Position numbers and translations under genes: made by a program
Part shown: positions 53,755 to 64,000 of the stretch, piece by piece
How the letters are laid out: every line of letters begins with the position of its first letter
Numbering within the stretch: position 1 is the first letter of the stretch
Origin: Nymphaea colorata
Lineage: Eukaryota; Streptophyta; Magnoliopsida; Nymphaeales; Nymphaeaceae
DNA: 64,000 nucleotides
NCBI RefSeq assembly: GCF_008831285.2
Contig: NC_045140.1
Location: forward strand, 20,148,370 to 20,212,369
Reading direction: 5' to 3'
The notes under the pieces: model-generated
Databases searched by the model: none
Told to the model about the DNA's origin: nothing
Seen by the model: the letters and a program-made list of their open reading frames with translations, nothing else

Positions 53755-54162
53755 ATCTTCGCCTCCCTCAACAGCCTCACTCACGAGCTCTCCATCACCC
53801 CATCCGTGGAGAGCTTCACCTCTACCGTCCAACAGAGCAACCCTTCCCTTAAGACCATCGGTGGCGGCACCTCGACCACCGCCGACTTCGGCTCCATGGC
53901 GAGCAGCACTGCATCCCGAAGCTCCCTCGTCCGAACCTCCATCTCCCTTGCACGTGCTAATGGCTTCTCGGGCCTCGACCTCGACTGAAAGTACCCCCAG
54001 AACGAGGCGGACATGGCCAACTTCGGTACCATCCTCATAGAATGGAGGGCCGCGGTGATGAAGGAGTCGAAGGATTCAGGCCGGCCACCGTTGATACTGA
54101 CGGCAGCCGTCTACTTCAACCAGAAGATCGATTGGCCAAGAGACCAGATGTGGCCGCCATGA
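53755..54162 (+). pseudogene. Class V (GH18) chitinase fragment, broken
   Basis: One continuous frame reads IFASLNSLTHELSITPSVES, FTSTVQQSNPSLKTIGGG, SMASSTASRSSLVRTSISLA, RANGFSGLDLD, then a stop (53986-53988), then KYPQNEADMANFGTILIEWR ... ILTAAVYFNQ to a stop at 54160-54162. Plant class V chitinases have FTSTVQ..NPS.KTLLSIGGG and the catalytic GLDLDWEYP (DxxDxDxE). Here the Trp is a stop codon and the catalytic Glu is Lys, and LLS is missing before IGGG, so it cannot be active. Both gene ends are absent (about 135 of some 350 residues remain). It is much richer in GC than its neighbourhood, suggesting a fairly young transposed fragment. Chitinases of this class are usually secreted defence enzymes. 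Confidence 0.88.
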
Positions 54163-54540
54163 GGGAGAAAGCTTGAGCAGGATTTTCTATAAAGGCGGGT
54201 CAAATGAACCAAACTGAATTTATATTAAAAATATATATATTGAGACAAAAAAAATTCAATTTTTACACTAAATTTTTTAAATAACTATGACTACCAATTA
54301 AAAAAATGATGTATTTTGCTTTTAGAATTAAGAAACTTCAACTTGAAATGTTGATTCCATAAATTCCTTGAGTCTGGAATTTCATTCTTAAATCAAATTA
54401 AATTCCAAATCATCAAACACACTAGGTTTTAAAGCATTTGCATGGATGATGCTAAGTAATTCGCCAAGGAGTTAGCGAACGTAGGGCCGTGCGCGCTCCG
54501 TCCATTCATCCCCAACATGCACAGGTGAACTGGACCTCCC

Positions 54541-55016
54541 CGAGTTGCCACGTGGATCAAGAAGCCAGGCTGGACAAGACAAGTCGCGCCCAACTGTTAC
54601 ACGCAAAAGAGAAAAAGAAAAAAAGAAAGAAAAATATTTTTCAAAAAATATATTAAAAAACTAAAAAAAGACGTTTTCTTTTTAAAAGAATTTTCGCTTT
54701 TACATTCTTTTTTTAGGGTGCGCGAAAATCATTCTCCTCCTCTTCTTACAGCTGCGGTTTCTTTGACTATTTTATGTTTGAGGCCTACCACTTAATTATA
54801 ATTTCAATATGCGCCCTCCTTTTTTAACTTCCTACCCTTTTAACTACAGTGAAGAAGGTAATGGTAAAGGCAGACCGTTATTTAACAATTACCCGTAAAA
54901 TGTGAGCCCGCATTGAGAAAGTGGAAACCATGAGGCTCGTCTTGAGGTTTTTGAGCTAAAGGTGGTCCCTTGGATAAAAATGTTGAGAAACTACTCCATG
55001 CCATTTTTGGCGCGCT
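54541..55016 (+). promoter_or_regulatory. G-box / E2F-like block, distal copy
   Basis: TGCCACGTGGATCAAG followed by GCCAGGCTGGA and CGCGCCC (54546-54595), then after an AT-rich interval CCATGCCATTTTTGGCGCGC (54996-55015). CACGTG is a G-box core and TTTTTGGCGCGC fits E2F sites. The same elements recur in the same order at 56277-56400. Regulation is inferred from motifs only. Confidence 0.35.
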
Positions 55017-56276
55017 CTTTAAATTTCTAGAGCTCACATAATTTCTCCGACGCCACCTCCTCTCGCTCGCGCGCGCGTGGGCGTCGCCGGCCACCGCCTG
55101 AGCACCTTCCGGCGGAGCGGCCATCGCCTCGGTGCCTCTGAAGGTTTGTTGGCTCTCTTTCTTTCTTGCCTGAGGATTTCTTCCGGTTCCTTTTGTTTCT
55201 GGGAAAAGGAAGAGAAGTCTTTCTGTCTGAGGAGAAAGAAAGAAAGTTTCTCTGTAGAAGTTTCGCGTTACGACGGATTGCAAGGTATTCATGTTTTTCC
55301 TTGCGACGTGTGCGAGGGAATGAATGGATTCTTGAATTTCGGATGGCGAAGAGTTCAAAGAGATATCAAGAAACTTTTATGGGTCTCGGGGAGGTAGCTG
55401 ACGTCCTGATCGCCGCGGGCGGATGGTCAGGGAGTGCTTTTTTCATAATGCAGGAGAAGAAGACCTTGGACGATTGAAGGGAGTACTGGAAAGATCGTTC
55501 TTAAAATGGACGAACGCAACTCCTTACCGTTCTTCGTGGAGTCATCGTAATTTTTCCTTTTCGCTATTTCAATCCGAACAGTTTTTTTGGCAAATGGAAT
55601 GCGTCATCTTTATATTTTGACTATTTAGCTTATTTTCTTTCATCGGTTGGTCATATACTTATATTTTAGGTCCATTTATTTCTTTGAATCTCGAGATTTT
55701 GGCATGGATTTCAATGAATCCGCTTCCTACGAATTGTACAATGAGAAATAATAAGTCCTCGAGTTCCGGTTTAAGGAGATGGTTGGAGTCTTGGAGATTC
55801 TTGATTTATGAGTTAAATGTTTCTAGGGTTTGATGAGGTAGTTATTCGACCTTATCGGTCGCATTTAGAAATACTTCGGGAGATAGAACCATTAATGGGG
55901 AATATGGGAGCAAAAAATGTCGTTAAAGACCAAAGAAGAGCAAAATCTGTTCATATTTTTTGCTGGTTTACCATCATCGGTTCTAAATGCTTGTATGCCT
56001 ACACTCATACATTTCTTATTAAGGTAGAAAAAAAAGGAGGTAAGAAATTCTGGTCTAAAAGTTGATTTATGAATTTTTCTTGCCAGTAAAAGTTTTCTCA
56101 TAATTCAAATAAAGCAGTAATTTATCCCATTTCCAGCCAAATTTTCCGTTCTAAAACTTGAACGGAGAATGTTGACTCAAATTCAACACACGGACCAGAA
56201 CGGAGAGAGAGAGAGAGAAACGGAGTGGCAGTGGTGCCATTTCCGGGTCCGACCTCTTCATGCTGACCATCCACGT

Positions 56277-56401
56277 GCTGCCACGTGGTAGGAGAACGCC
56301 AGGCTGGAGAGTGAATGCGCGCCCCTGTCAAATTGCCTGTGCTACCATTGGCACTTTGGGAAGTTCCAATTCTTTTCTCAATGCATGCCATTTTGGCGCG
56401 T
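56277..56401 (+). promoter_or_regulatory. G-box / E2F-like block, proximal copy
   Basis: TGCCACGTGGTAGGAG, GCCAGGCTGGA and GCGCGCCCC (56278-56323), then GCATGCCATTTTGGCGCGTC (56383-56402). Order and orientation equal those of the distal copy, but spacing is about 110 instead of 450 bases. Candidate core of the CALS5 promoter. Confidence 0.38.
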
Positions 56402-57301
56402 CCTTAACGCCGTAACGGTTAATCCCTCTCTCTGTCCCTCTCAGACGCCGTGTAGAACTGTAGCGCCTGCTCGCCGTCGCGTCACTCGCTCCAGAGGTCG
56501 GACGAAACTTTCTTTCTTGAAGAAAATAATCTCTCTCTCTCCCTCCCTCACACGCACAAGTGATGTGGCTTTCGCCTGCTGTGCGATGCCGATAAACTCA
56601 TCTTTCTTCTTGTAATTTTGGAGAGAAGTAATGGATTCGGAGTTCTTGGTACGTATGTGATGAGCTGGAAGAGATTCTTGCGATTCTTGATTATGGATCG
56701 GATGTTATGGCTTCTTGGAGGCAACGAGGTTTAAAGGATGCATTGGTGGAGACTTTTTCCAGAGTGATGAATCTGGTAGTCGACGCGAGTTTTTTTAACG
56801 ATCATGCCTTTAGATAAATTGATGCAACCCTCTACCTTTATGCATGTTCTCTCAGCAATCCATTTTCTGCTTTTCTCTGTATCAAAATCAAACGAATTTC
56901 TGGAACGAGTCATTTTCTTTGATATTTCGACTGCTCTACATTCTTGGGTAACCCAATCGGAAGATACTACTTTTGCGTAACGTAGATGTAGATGGTAATG
57001 AACCAACTCTTTATAAAAGGATTTCTGGAGAAAACAATTGCAGCACAAAAATTTCTGGTAGATGGTTTACCTGTTAAGTCTTGGAGAATTTTCATTTTTT
57101 CAGCAATCATGCATATCTCTCTATGCATTTCATGCAAAAGAAAGACAAAGGATGGAAATCTCTGGCTCTCTCCTTCTCTCTCGACACCGTGTTTTTGCTA
57201 ACGCATTAAATTATGAAAAAAATCAGGCGAAGGAGCTCTAACGGCGAAAGGCTAGCATATAAGATCGTTAACCAGATGCATCTCAGATAATCTCTCAGGG
57301 T

Positions 57302-57511
57302 ATGGACGTAACCTTGCTTTTCATCCTTTCACTATCTGTTCTCGTTAAGCTTTCCCACAGCAAGAAAAGGAATGTGAAATCTTCAAGTAGCAGGGCAAGG
57401 GTGGCTAGAGTAGAGGATGTCGACCTCCGAGTCGAGCCTGGGCCCGCAAGCACTGACGCGTCGGCCCTCGAGGAGCGCCACGACGACAACCTTCTCCCAG
57501 GAGGTGTTTGA
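57302..57511 (+). other. Possible upstream ORF overlapping the CALS5 start
   Basis: An ATG at 57302 opens a 69-codon frame (MDVTLLFILSLSVLVKLSHS...) in another frame that runs past the CALS5 start codon at 57417. If the transcript includes 57302 it would act as an overlapping uORF; a TATA-like CATATAAG near 57257 makes this possible. No proof. Confidence 0.25.
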
Positions 57512-58169
57512 CAAAGAGGTGGTCCCCCCCTCCCTCGGCAGCATCTCGCCCATCCTTCGCGTGGCCGCCGAGATCGAGCTCGAGCGCCCCAGAGTCGCGT
57601 ACCTCTGTGAGCATCCCATTTCCCCTTCTCTTCTTCGTTGGCGGACGATGACGCCAAGAGTTTCGGTTGTAACTCATAGCGTGGGTTTTTCCTGACGGTG
57701 GATAGGTCGATTCTATGCATTTGAGAAGGCGCACAGGCTCGACCCTAACTCGACGGGGCGAGGGGTTCGCCAGTTCAAGACTGCTCTCCTACAACGTTTG
57801 GAAAGGGTACGTGCCTCTGCATTTTACTTAACCATTACTTTCTTTCTTTTCATTTATTTTTCGTTATATATTGATCCAAAGGGTTGGCAAACAACAAGTA
57901 GACAGAACCAAGCTTAATGAACTTCACTTACACGTTTAAAAATCTTCATTTTGATTCTGGGTTTGTGTAATGTTTTGAAAATAACGTATCTGTGTCTTGA
58001 AAAATAAGTAAAAATGTAGAAAATGACGGCAACTGAACCATCAAGGAACTGTTGATTGGTATTAGTGTTGCGATGTCAAAATCAATTGTTTAAAAGTACG
58101 TAAACAACAAATTGTTGTTAGAGCATCATAAATCATTTGTTATTGCTTTTACAGTGATTATCCTACCAC

Positions 58170-58216
<47 letters not shown>

Positions 58217-61200
58217 GACAATTAAACAAACTACGTTTCAAATTTGAACATATAATAAATATCATCCGATTTTTAAAAAATAACAAATGGAAAAGGTTAG
58301 TTTTTAATATAAAATAAAAATTTGGTTTCTTAAAAAATATCTTTAATTGCGTAAAACAAAAAGTAGTTTTTTTACAAAGAATAGTTTTTAATTCTTTACA
58401 GTAAAAATTAATATTCTGCGTTAAAGAATACTTTTTGATAATTTATATTAAAAATTAATATTTTGTGTTAGCAGCTACGCCTTTTCAAGATTTCTAGGGG
58501 TCTCCATATGTAAGTGCCCGTAAAAAGAGGCACTTATATATTTAACCACCCTGTTTAGTTCGGGCGTTCACGGCCGGTAAAAAGAGGGTTTTCCGCCGTT
58601 TAATAGCCTAACAATGTCAACCAAAGCAGCTGAAATTTTCAGGAGACTTCGCCAATAAGATTGGTGCATCTGTTGTCTGAGAAAGTGAAAATGAATATTT
58701 ACTCGGCAATCCAAGCAAGGATATCATTTTTAGCTCATTGTCATCTTAAGTGCATATCTTTAATTTTTGAGATGTTTATTCTCTGTAACTTTCGAGGACA
58801 ATTAATTTGCCGTGTCGCTTATAATCAAGAGGTGAGGAAGATAAGTGAGGTGAGGATTACGCTGGAAGACTTCGGAAGGGGGAAAGTAATGTGGAAAGTT
58901 TTATTTTTAGACATTGAAATCTTTAAGGTGCTTTTTGCCAGAAGGAAAGGTTCTTTTTATTACTCTTAAGTGGTTAATTATTTGTTTTAAACGTGCTTCT
59001 ATCAATCCATAGATACGACGAGAAAGCATTTACATCTTCTACTATTCATGCATGTGGAATGACATCTCTGGGAGCTTGTACTATTGGACGTATCTTTTGC
59101 TTGAGGGAGTAGAACTGGACTTGTACTGGAAATGAGCGGTCTAAACTAACATACTAACACACTATACGTGCTTCGTGCCCGTAATTTATGCTGCATTCAG
59201 TATTCACGGATTCCGAGCACATGCTTGCTCATTTCCATCTTTCTGAAGGATTAGATGATCGACATGTGGGTTGTTTCTTCCACAAACGCAGAGTTTTATC
59301 CAAGATGTGCTCCATTCTTACTGTTCTCTTCAGTCTGAGCATAACAGAAATATCCTGTGGATGCTCTTTTCTTCCTGAATTGTGCACATTCGTGCTGTTA
59401 TATAGTGTCTCTGAAAGTTCAACAACATTTCACGTGCAGGATAATACACCAAGTCTTGCGGCTAGACTGAAAAAAAGCGATGCACGAGAAATTGAGAGCT
59501 TTTATCAGCAATATTATGAACACTATGTCAGAGCTTTGGATAAAGGAGAACAAGCTGATCGGTACATCCATTTTCCCCCGTGTAACTCGCTAACATCTGT
59601 TCAAGTTATCTTGCAAACTACTTGACATTGATGTTATTCCTTTTGATAGAGTTCAACTTGGTAAAGCTTATCAAACAGCCGGCGTGCTTTTTGAAGTTCT
59701 TTGTGCTGTCAATAAAACTGAAAAAGTTGAAGAAGTTGCTCCAGAGGTAGAAGGATCTCTTGTTTCGGCGCTACTGTACAAAGCTAAAACTGTTTATTTG
59801 CTATAGCACTCTGTTGTATATATTGTTTTCACTTTGTTCATGTTTTCTTTAACAATTATTACTTTGTACCATTTCTCTCCTTGTAGAATAACATCTGATG
59901 TATTCTCTGACTATCTTTTTTTGCCCTGCCTGTTCAGATCATTGCAGCCGCTAGAGATGTTCAAGAAAAAAAAGAAATATATACACCATACAACATTCTT
60001 CCACTTGATGCAGCTGGTGCCTCACAGTCGATCATGCAGCTTGAAGAGGTGGGTCTGTATTTTCATGCAATTTAATGGTAAAATATAGATTGGAAAGAAA
60101 ATTTTCTAGGCAACTTTTACCATATTTTGGGAGATTGAAAAAAATTTTCCTTTTTCAAAGTTCACTGTTGCCGAGAAGCTTTATCGCTGTTCGGAAGTCA
60201 TTATGTTTGTGAGCTCGTGTATATGGACAGATAAAAGCTGCAGTTGCTGCTTTGTGGAACACTCGTGGCTTGAACTGGCCCTCCTCTTTTGAGCAACATA
60301 AGCAGAGATCCGACCTTGATATTCTTGACTGGCTTAGGGCTATGTTTGGATTTCAGGTTAGCTTTACCCTGTTCCAGAAAATAATACTAATTTAATCTGT
60401 TCTGTTTTTGGGGTCTTTTTTACATTTAAGAAGCTGCACTTATTTCAAAGAGTTGGCATATGTTGGTATTTGCAGAAAGACAATGTAAGGAATCAGAGGG
60501 AACATCTGATTTTGTTGTTAGCTAATGTTCATACCAGATTGGTGCCTAAACCCGAGCCTCTTAACAAGGTACATGTGCCTTCTGTTCTTGTGGTTCATTT
60601 TTGTTGGCCCAGTATAGTTCCTGGTTTACCACAGTTTTGTGATCTTAAAACGAGAAACTGTCAACTTTCTGTTCTTATGCTATGTGTCAATCCACACCAT
60701 GGCAATTAAGAAAGCCTTTCCATTGAATATCAAGTTGCTGTTCTGTTCCATATCATAGTTGGACTGAATTTTCTATTATTCCTTGTGATAAGGGGCAAGT
60801 TTCTGTTGTGCTTTTCCATGAAGAAATAAATCAGCATGCTCTGCTGGAGTTGCTCGCATATAAGCAGAGTTGACACTAGTCCTCTTCTGTGTATATAAGC
60901 AGAGTTGACACTAGTATACTAGGTTGAAGCATCACATAGTGCTGTTGGATCTGATAATTAGAACGTGCAGCTGACACTAGCATGCTAAGTTGAAGCATCA
61001 CATAGTGCATAATATTTGAAAAGCTATCCTTCGTATGCTTCCGTACCTCATAAAATTGTTGAACCTGATAACTGAAAAATGTTTATGATAGATACTGCAA
61101 ATAAGAATCTGACAAAAAAAGTTAGACAGATGAGGGATAAAATAGCTACATGGGTGCAACAATTATATGATGAAACTATTGGGTTTATTTTGATTTGTGG

Positions 61201-63922
61201 GCAATATCTGCATTTATCCGTTTATTATGTATATCACGTATATAATTGCATAGATTTCAAGAGTATCAAAATCGTACCCCTTGTTGAACAAGAAAAGAAA
61301 GGAATCGATGTTGAGTAACTTGAGTGAAATGTCGCGTTAGGTTTTTCTCAAATGGGTTCTTGTCAGAATGGTCATGAGTCAGCCAATGGACCTGGCCTCA
61401 AAGTGAAGATTCTCTTCATGGTAGAAGTCCTTTTCTTTCAACTATTTCTCGGAGTTCAAACTCCATAAGACATATTAACATTCCTGAGATGTGCTGCTAG
61501 TCTAGATGTTCTATGGGCAGCTTTAAACATTAGAAACTTATGGGCCGTATGTGGTCCTCCCGCTATTTGCATTGAACCTACACATCTTTGAGCTCTACAC
61601 ATGCTTTTATTTTGTTTCCCTTTTCCTGTGCATGAGAACCATCACATCTTTATTGATCTTTTTAGTTCTTTGAATTTAAGTCTCTCTCTCTCTCTCTCTC
61701 TTTTTCTGTCTCTTCCTTCTGTTTCTCTCATCCTTGCATTCATTGTTGACAGCTGGATGATCGGGCTGTAGATGCAGTTATGAATAAGCTGTTTAAAAAT
61801 TACAAAACATGGTGCAAGTTTTTGGGACGTAAGCATAGTTTACGGTGCGAATTCTACAAAGTCTTATCTGTGATTTGGTGAAGCTTAATTGTCTATGGAT
61901 TCCGTGTGACCTTGATGATATCTATTCCTTCATTCTAGGCTTCTATATTTGGAAAAATCTAAAATACCCTATACATATGGATGTATGTATCTAATTTTTA
62001 TTTCTTGCATATACCCGTGCATGCATGAAGGCCATGACTTGGTGCAATACAACGGCTCAGGCTGTTGCTGTAAATTCACAGTGAAAGTGGGATTGATTAG
62101 AAAGATCTCTAGTTCATTCCTTCCTATGTCACAATGAAAGTGGGACTGCAGTGGTATGGCCAATTAGTTTAATTCATCTATGTCACATTAGTGCAGTAAA
62201 TAGGCTGCCGGGTGCAATACAGCTGAGGCTGTTAGTAATTGATGCTTGTTATACTTTATTCTCAATTTAAATGAATATAATTCTCTTATATTTGTAGATA
62301 TATAAGTTCCTTTTTTTACATAACCTTGCTGCATCTGCACGGCTGTACCCTGTGCTTGCAGTCATGAGACATACAGACAGGCATTCACATGGACAGGTAA
62401 ATGGACAGATATTTGCATCTTTTCTATGAGACGTTCAAAAAAGTAGAGTTAGAAACGCGTAGATGCATGTAGGCTCATGGAGGCCATCAACGTGAAACTT
62501 AAACTGGAATAAGATATAAGGCATTTTAGACAAGACATTTCAACTGATTTGAGACATACAAAGAATGTGGAGGACTTGTACTAAGCTATAGGTGTTATGA
62601 ATAGTTATGATTCCATTCCTTGAATTCTTCTTCTCCAAAGGCCCCAACTAGAATGTATATCAAGTAAAACCACCTTCAGCTTTCTAAAATCATAGAGCAA
62701 ACATCAAGATGTGGGGTACACTTTTTCTCTCGTCAGTCTGCATATTGCATCTGTAATAAGCAGTTGCATCGCCACTTATATATTCAAGTCAATATGCTGG
62801 GCATTGTTAATCACATACAGCTTCTTTGCCTTGGAGTTGTCTTCTATTCACAATCAAGTGCTAAAAGCACTTTAAAAACTAGGTGGAGGAAATCAACCAG
62901 TCTCCAGTCTAAAATAGCTAATTGTTTGCTGTGATATAGGAAGTTTTCAAAATATTTAGAAGGTTTAGGGCATTAGACTGAAGACCAGTTCTTTGACATG
63001 GTAAACCTTTCCACTAGCTTTAACCTTTAGTTGGGGAGTCACTAGTATTTATCAATGATGAAGGGAAGTTTTCTGAAACCAATTTGGTCTGATAGTGTGT
63101 TGGGATCATACAAGAATCTGGTTGCAACACTGAAGACCAGTTAGTTAGTGTTGGTAAAGCTGACGATATTTTTCCACCACAAGTGCAAAGATATACTTGC
63201 CTGATGTTGTACTCATGTTAGTGGAATCCCTTGATGTAAATCTCTTAAAATTTAATCTGAAATTTGTGAGTACGATAAGAGTCTGGATTCCTGATTTATC
63301 AGCGTTATATTGAATCTCCATTTGCCAGTGATATTTAGCTTCATGAAGAATTCTGCTTTATATTTTTTGATAAATATTTATTATGTGGTTCAATACTAAG
63401 TTAGTTGCCTATACATAGACTTCCTCAAGGCCAACAAGAAGTACAGCAGAGAAAGATATTATATATGGGTCTGTATCTTCTGATATGGGGAGAAGCAGCA
63501 AATATTCGTTTTATGCCAGAGTGCCTGTGCTACATTTTTCATAATGTGGGTACTTGTTTACTTTTCCCAAACTTCTTCCTTAGCATTTTGTCCTTTCTGT
63601 GCTATTGCCATTTCTGAGACCATGGTTCATGTGTTTAGATGGCATATGAACTTCATGGCTTGTTGGCTGGCAATGTTAGCATCGTGACTGGAGAGAATAT
63701 TAAACCTTCTTATGGTGGGGATGACGAATCATTCCTAAGAAAGGTTATAACACCGCTGTACCGTGTGATCGAAATGGTATGTGTAGTGACCATATGTTAT
63801 TTCATGATTCAGTATGCTTTTTCTAATTAAACGGTGCGTTTCCAGGAGGCTAATAAAAGCAGGAACGGAAAGGCACCTCATTCAGCTTGGTGCAACTATG
63901 ATGACTTGAATGAATATTTCTG
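57417..63922 (+). CDS. CALS5: Callose synthase 5 (GSL2), N-terminal part, cut by the window edge
   Basis: Eleven GT-AG exons: 57417-57606, 57706-57806, 59440-59561, 59650-59746, 59938-60048, 60231-60356, 60476-60568, 61753-61844, 63419-63545, 63639-63776 and 63846-63922, continuing off the right end. The 424 residues seen cover the N-terminal cytosolic region of a protein of about 1,900. Diagnostic stretches are [109 protein letters not shown] and [20 protein letters not shown] (exon 8-9 junction) and [20 protein letters not shown] match CALS5 as I remember it rather than CALS1-3 (SSLWLP). CALS5 makes the callose wall around pollen mother cells and tetrads and patterns exine, at the plasma membrane. 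The catalytic and membrane domains lie beyond the window. No break in frame. Intron 2 is 1.6 kb and intron 8 is 1.6 kb. Confidence 0.95.
58173..58215. repeat. (TA)n microsatellite in CALS5 intron 2
   Basis: About 42 bases of TA dinucleotides within intron 2. Confidence 0.95.
60850..61010. repeat. Local direct repeats in CALS5 intron 7
   Basis: ATATAAGCAGAGTTGACACT is present twice (near 60858 and 60894), and TTGAAGCATCACATAGTGC twice (near 60923 and 60991), giving an overlapping, partly expanded array. It does not touch splice sites. Confidence 0.8.
61681..61702. repeat. (TC)n microsatellite in CALS5 intron 7
   Basis: TC run about 50 bases before the exon 8 acceptor, in the pyrimidine-rich region. 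Confidence 0.9.
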
Positions 63923-64000
63923 GTTTGTCATCAACCTTATGTTCCTATTGTTCCAGAGTATTATTCTTCACGTTATAGTTCATCTGGTAATTGGCTTTTC

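Larger units (their letters stand above)
54163..57416. other. Upstream region of CALS5
   Basis: No coding gene recognised. Two GC-rich promoter-like blocks stand out against AT-rich DNA (around 54535-55140 and 56265-56500; see regulatory entries). CT-rich stretches at 56420-56445, 56528-56550 and 57163-57180 look like leader sequence. The 5' UTR of CALS5, possibly with an intron, must lie here. Open frames up to about 150 codons on both strands lack known motifs. Confidence 0.45.

Noticed and set aside
54882-55397. Overlapping open frames on both strands in the CALS5 upstream region
   Set aside because: They arise from the GC-rich promoter-like block; no conserved domain and no clear splice partners.

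Overview
The window looks like nuclear DNA of a flowering plant. It is AT-rich, carries intron-rich genes typical of land plants (a type-B cytokinin response regulator, a BAHD acyltransferase, a nodulin-like MFS transporter, an ABHD17-like hydrolase, a pollen-wall callose synthase), and has long intergenic stretches with microsatellites, short inverted-repeat transposon relics and degenerate dispersed repeats. I cannot name the species. No rRNA, tRNA, CRISPR array or organellar block was seen. All gene models were read by eye from open frames, splice signals and remembered family sequences; no search was run.

Layout. 0-1.2 kb: 3' coding exon of an unrecognised protein with an internal duplication. 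1.3-10.8 kb: a large tandem duplication carrying two broken or truncated copies of the 5' end of a CBP60/SARD1-like calmodulin-binding transcription factor gene, with an ERF003-like AP2/ERF relic between them. 11.5-12.6 kb (+): intact three-exon Myb/SANT-like (LIMYB-type) gene. 13.1-15.8 kb (-): intact three-exon BAHD acyltransferase. 19.6-25.1 kb (-): intact six-exon type-B response regulator of the ARR10/ARR12 kind, whose fourth intron can only be placed with a GA-AG boundary. 33.4-35.7 kb (-): a decayed partial copy of that gene, with its 5' flank copied to about 36.9 kb; the copy sits between two direct repeats (31.8-33.4 and 36.9-37.5 kb). 38.3-40.1 kb (+): single-exon nodulin-like/MFS transporter preceded by three exact-length 85-bp tandem repeats. 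40.9-46.2 kb (-): five-exon ABHD17-like alpha/beta hydrolase with a 3.4-kb intron. 46.2-53.7 kb: gene-poor, with a well-supported hAT-type MITE and simple repeats. 53.8-54.2 kb: broken class V (GH18) chitinase fragment. 57.4 kb to the right end (+): first eleven coding exons of a CALS5 (GSL2) callose synthase, cut off by the window edge, with a duplicated G-box/E2F-like block in its upstream region.

The genes do not form an operon-like unit; they are independent plant loci. The main themes are local duplication followed by decay (CBP60-like, ARR-B) and a non-canonical splice site that is present in both the live ARR-B gene and its dead copy, so it predates the duplication. I saw nothing that amounts to a wholly new biological system; the GA-AG intron is the most unusual molecular feature.
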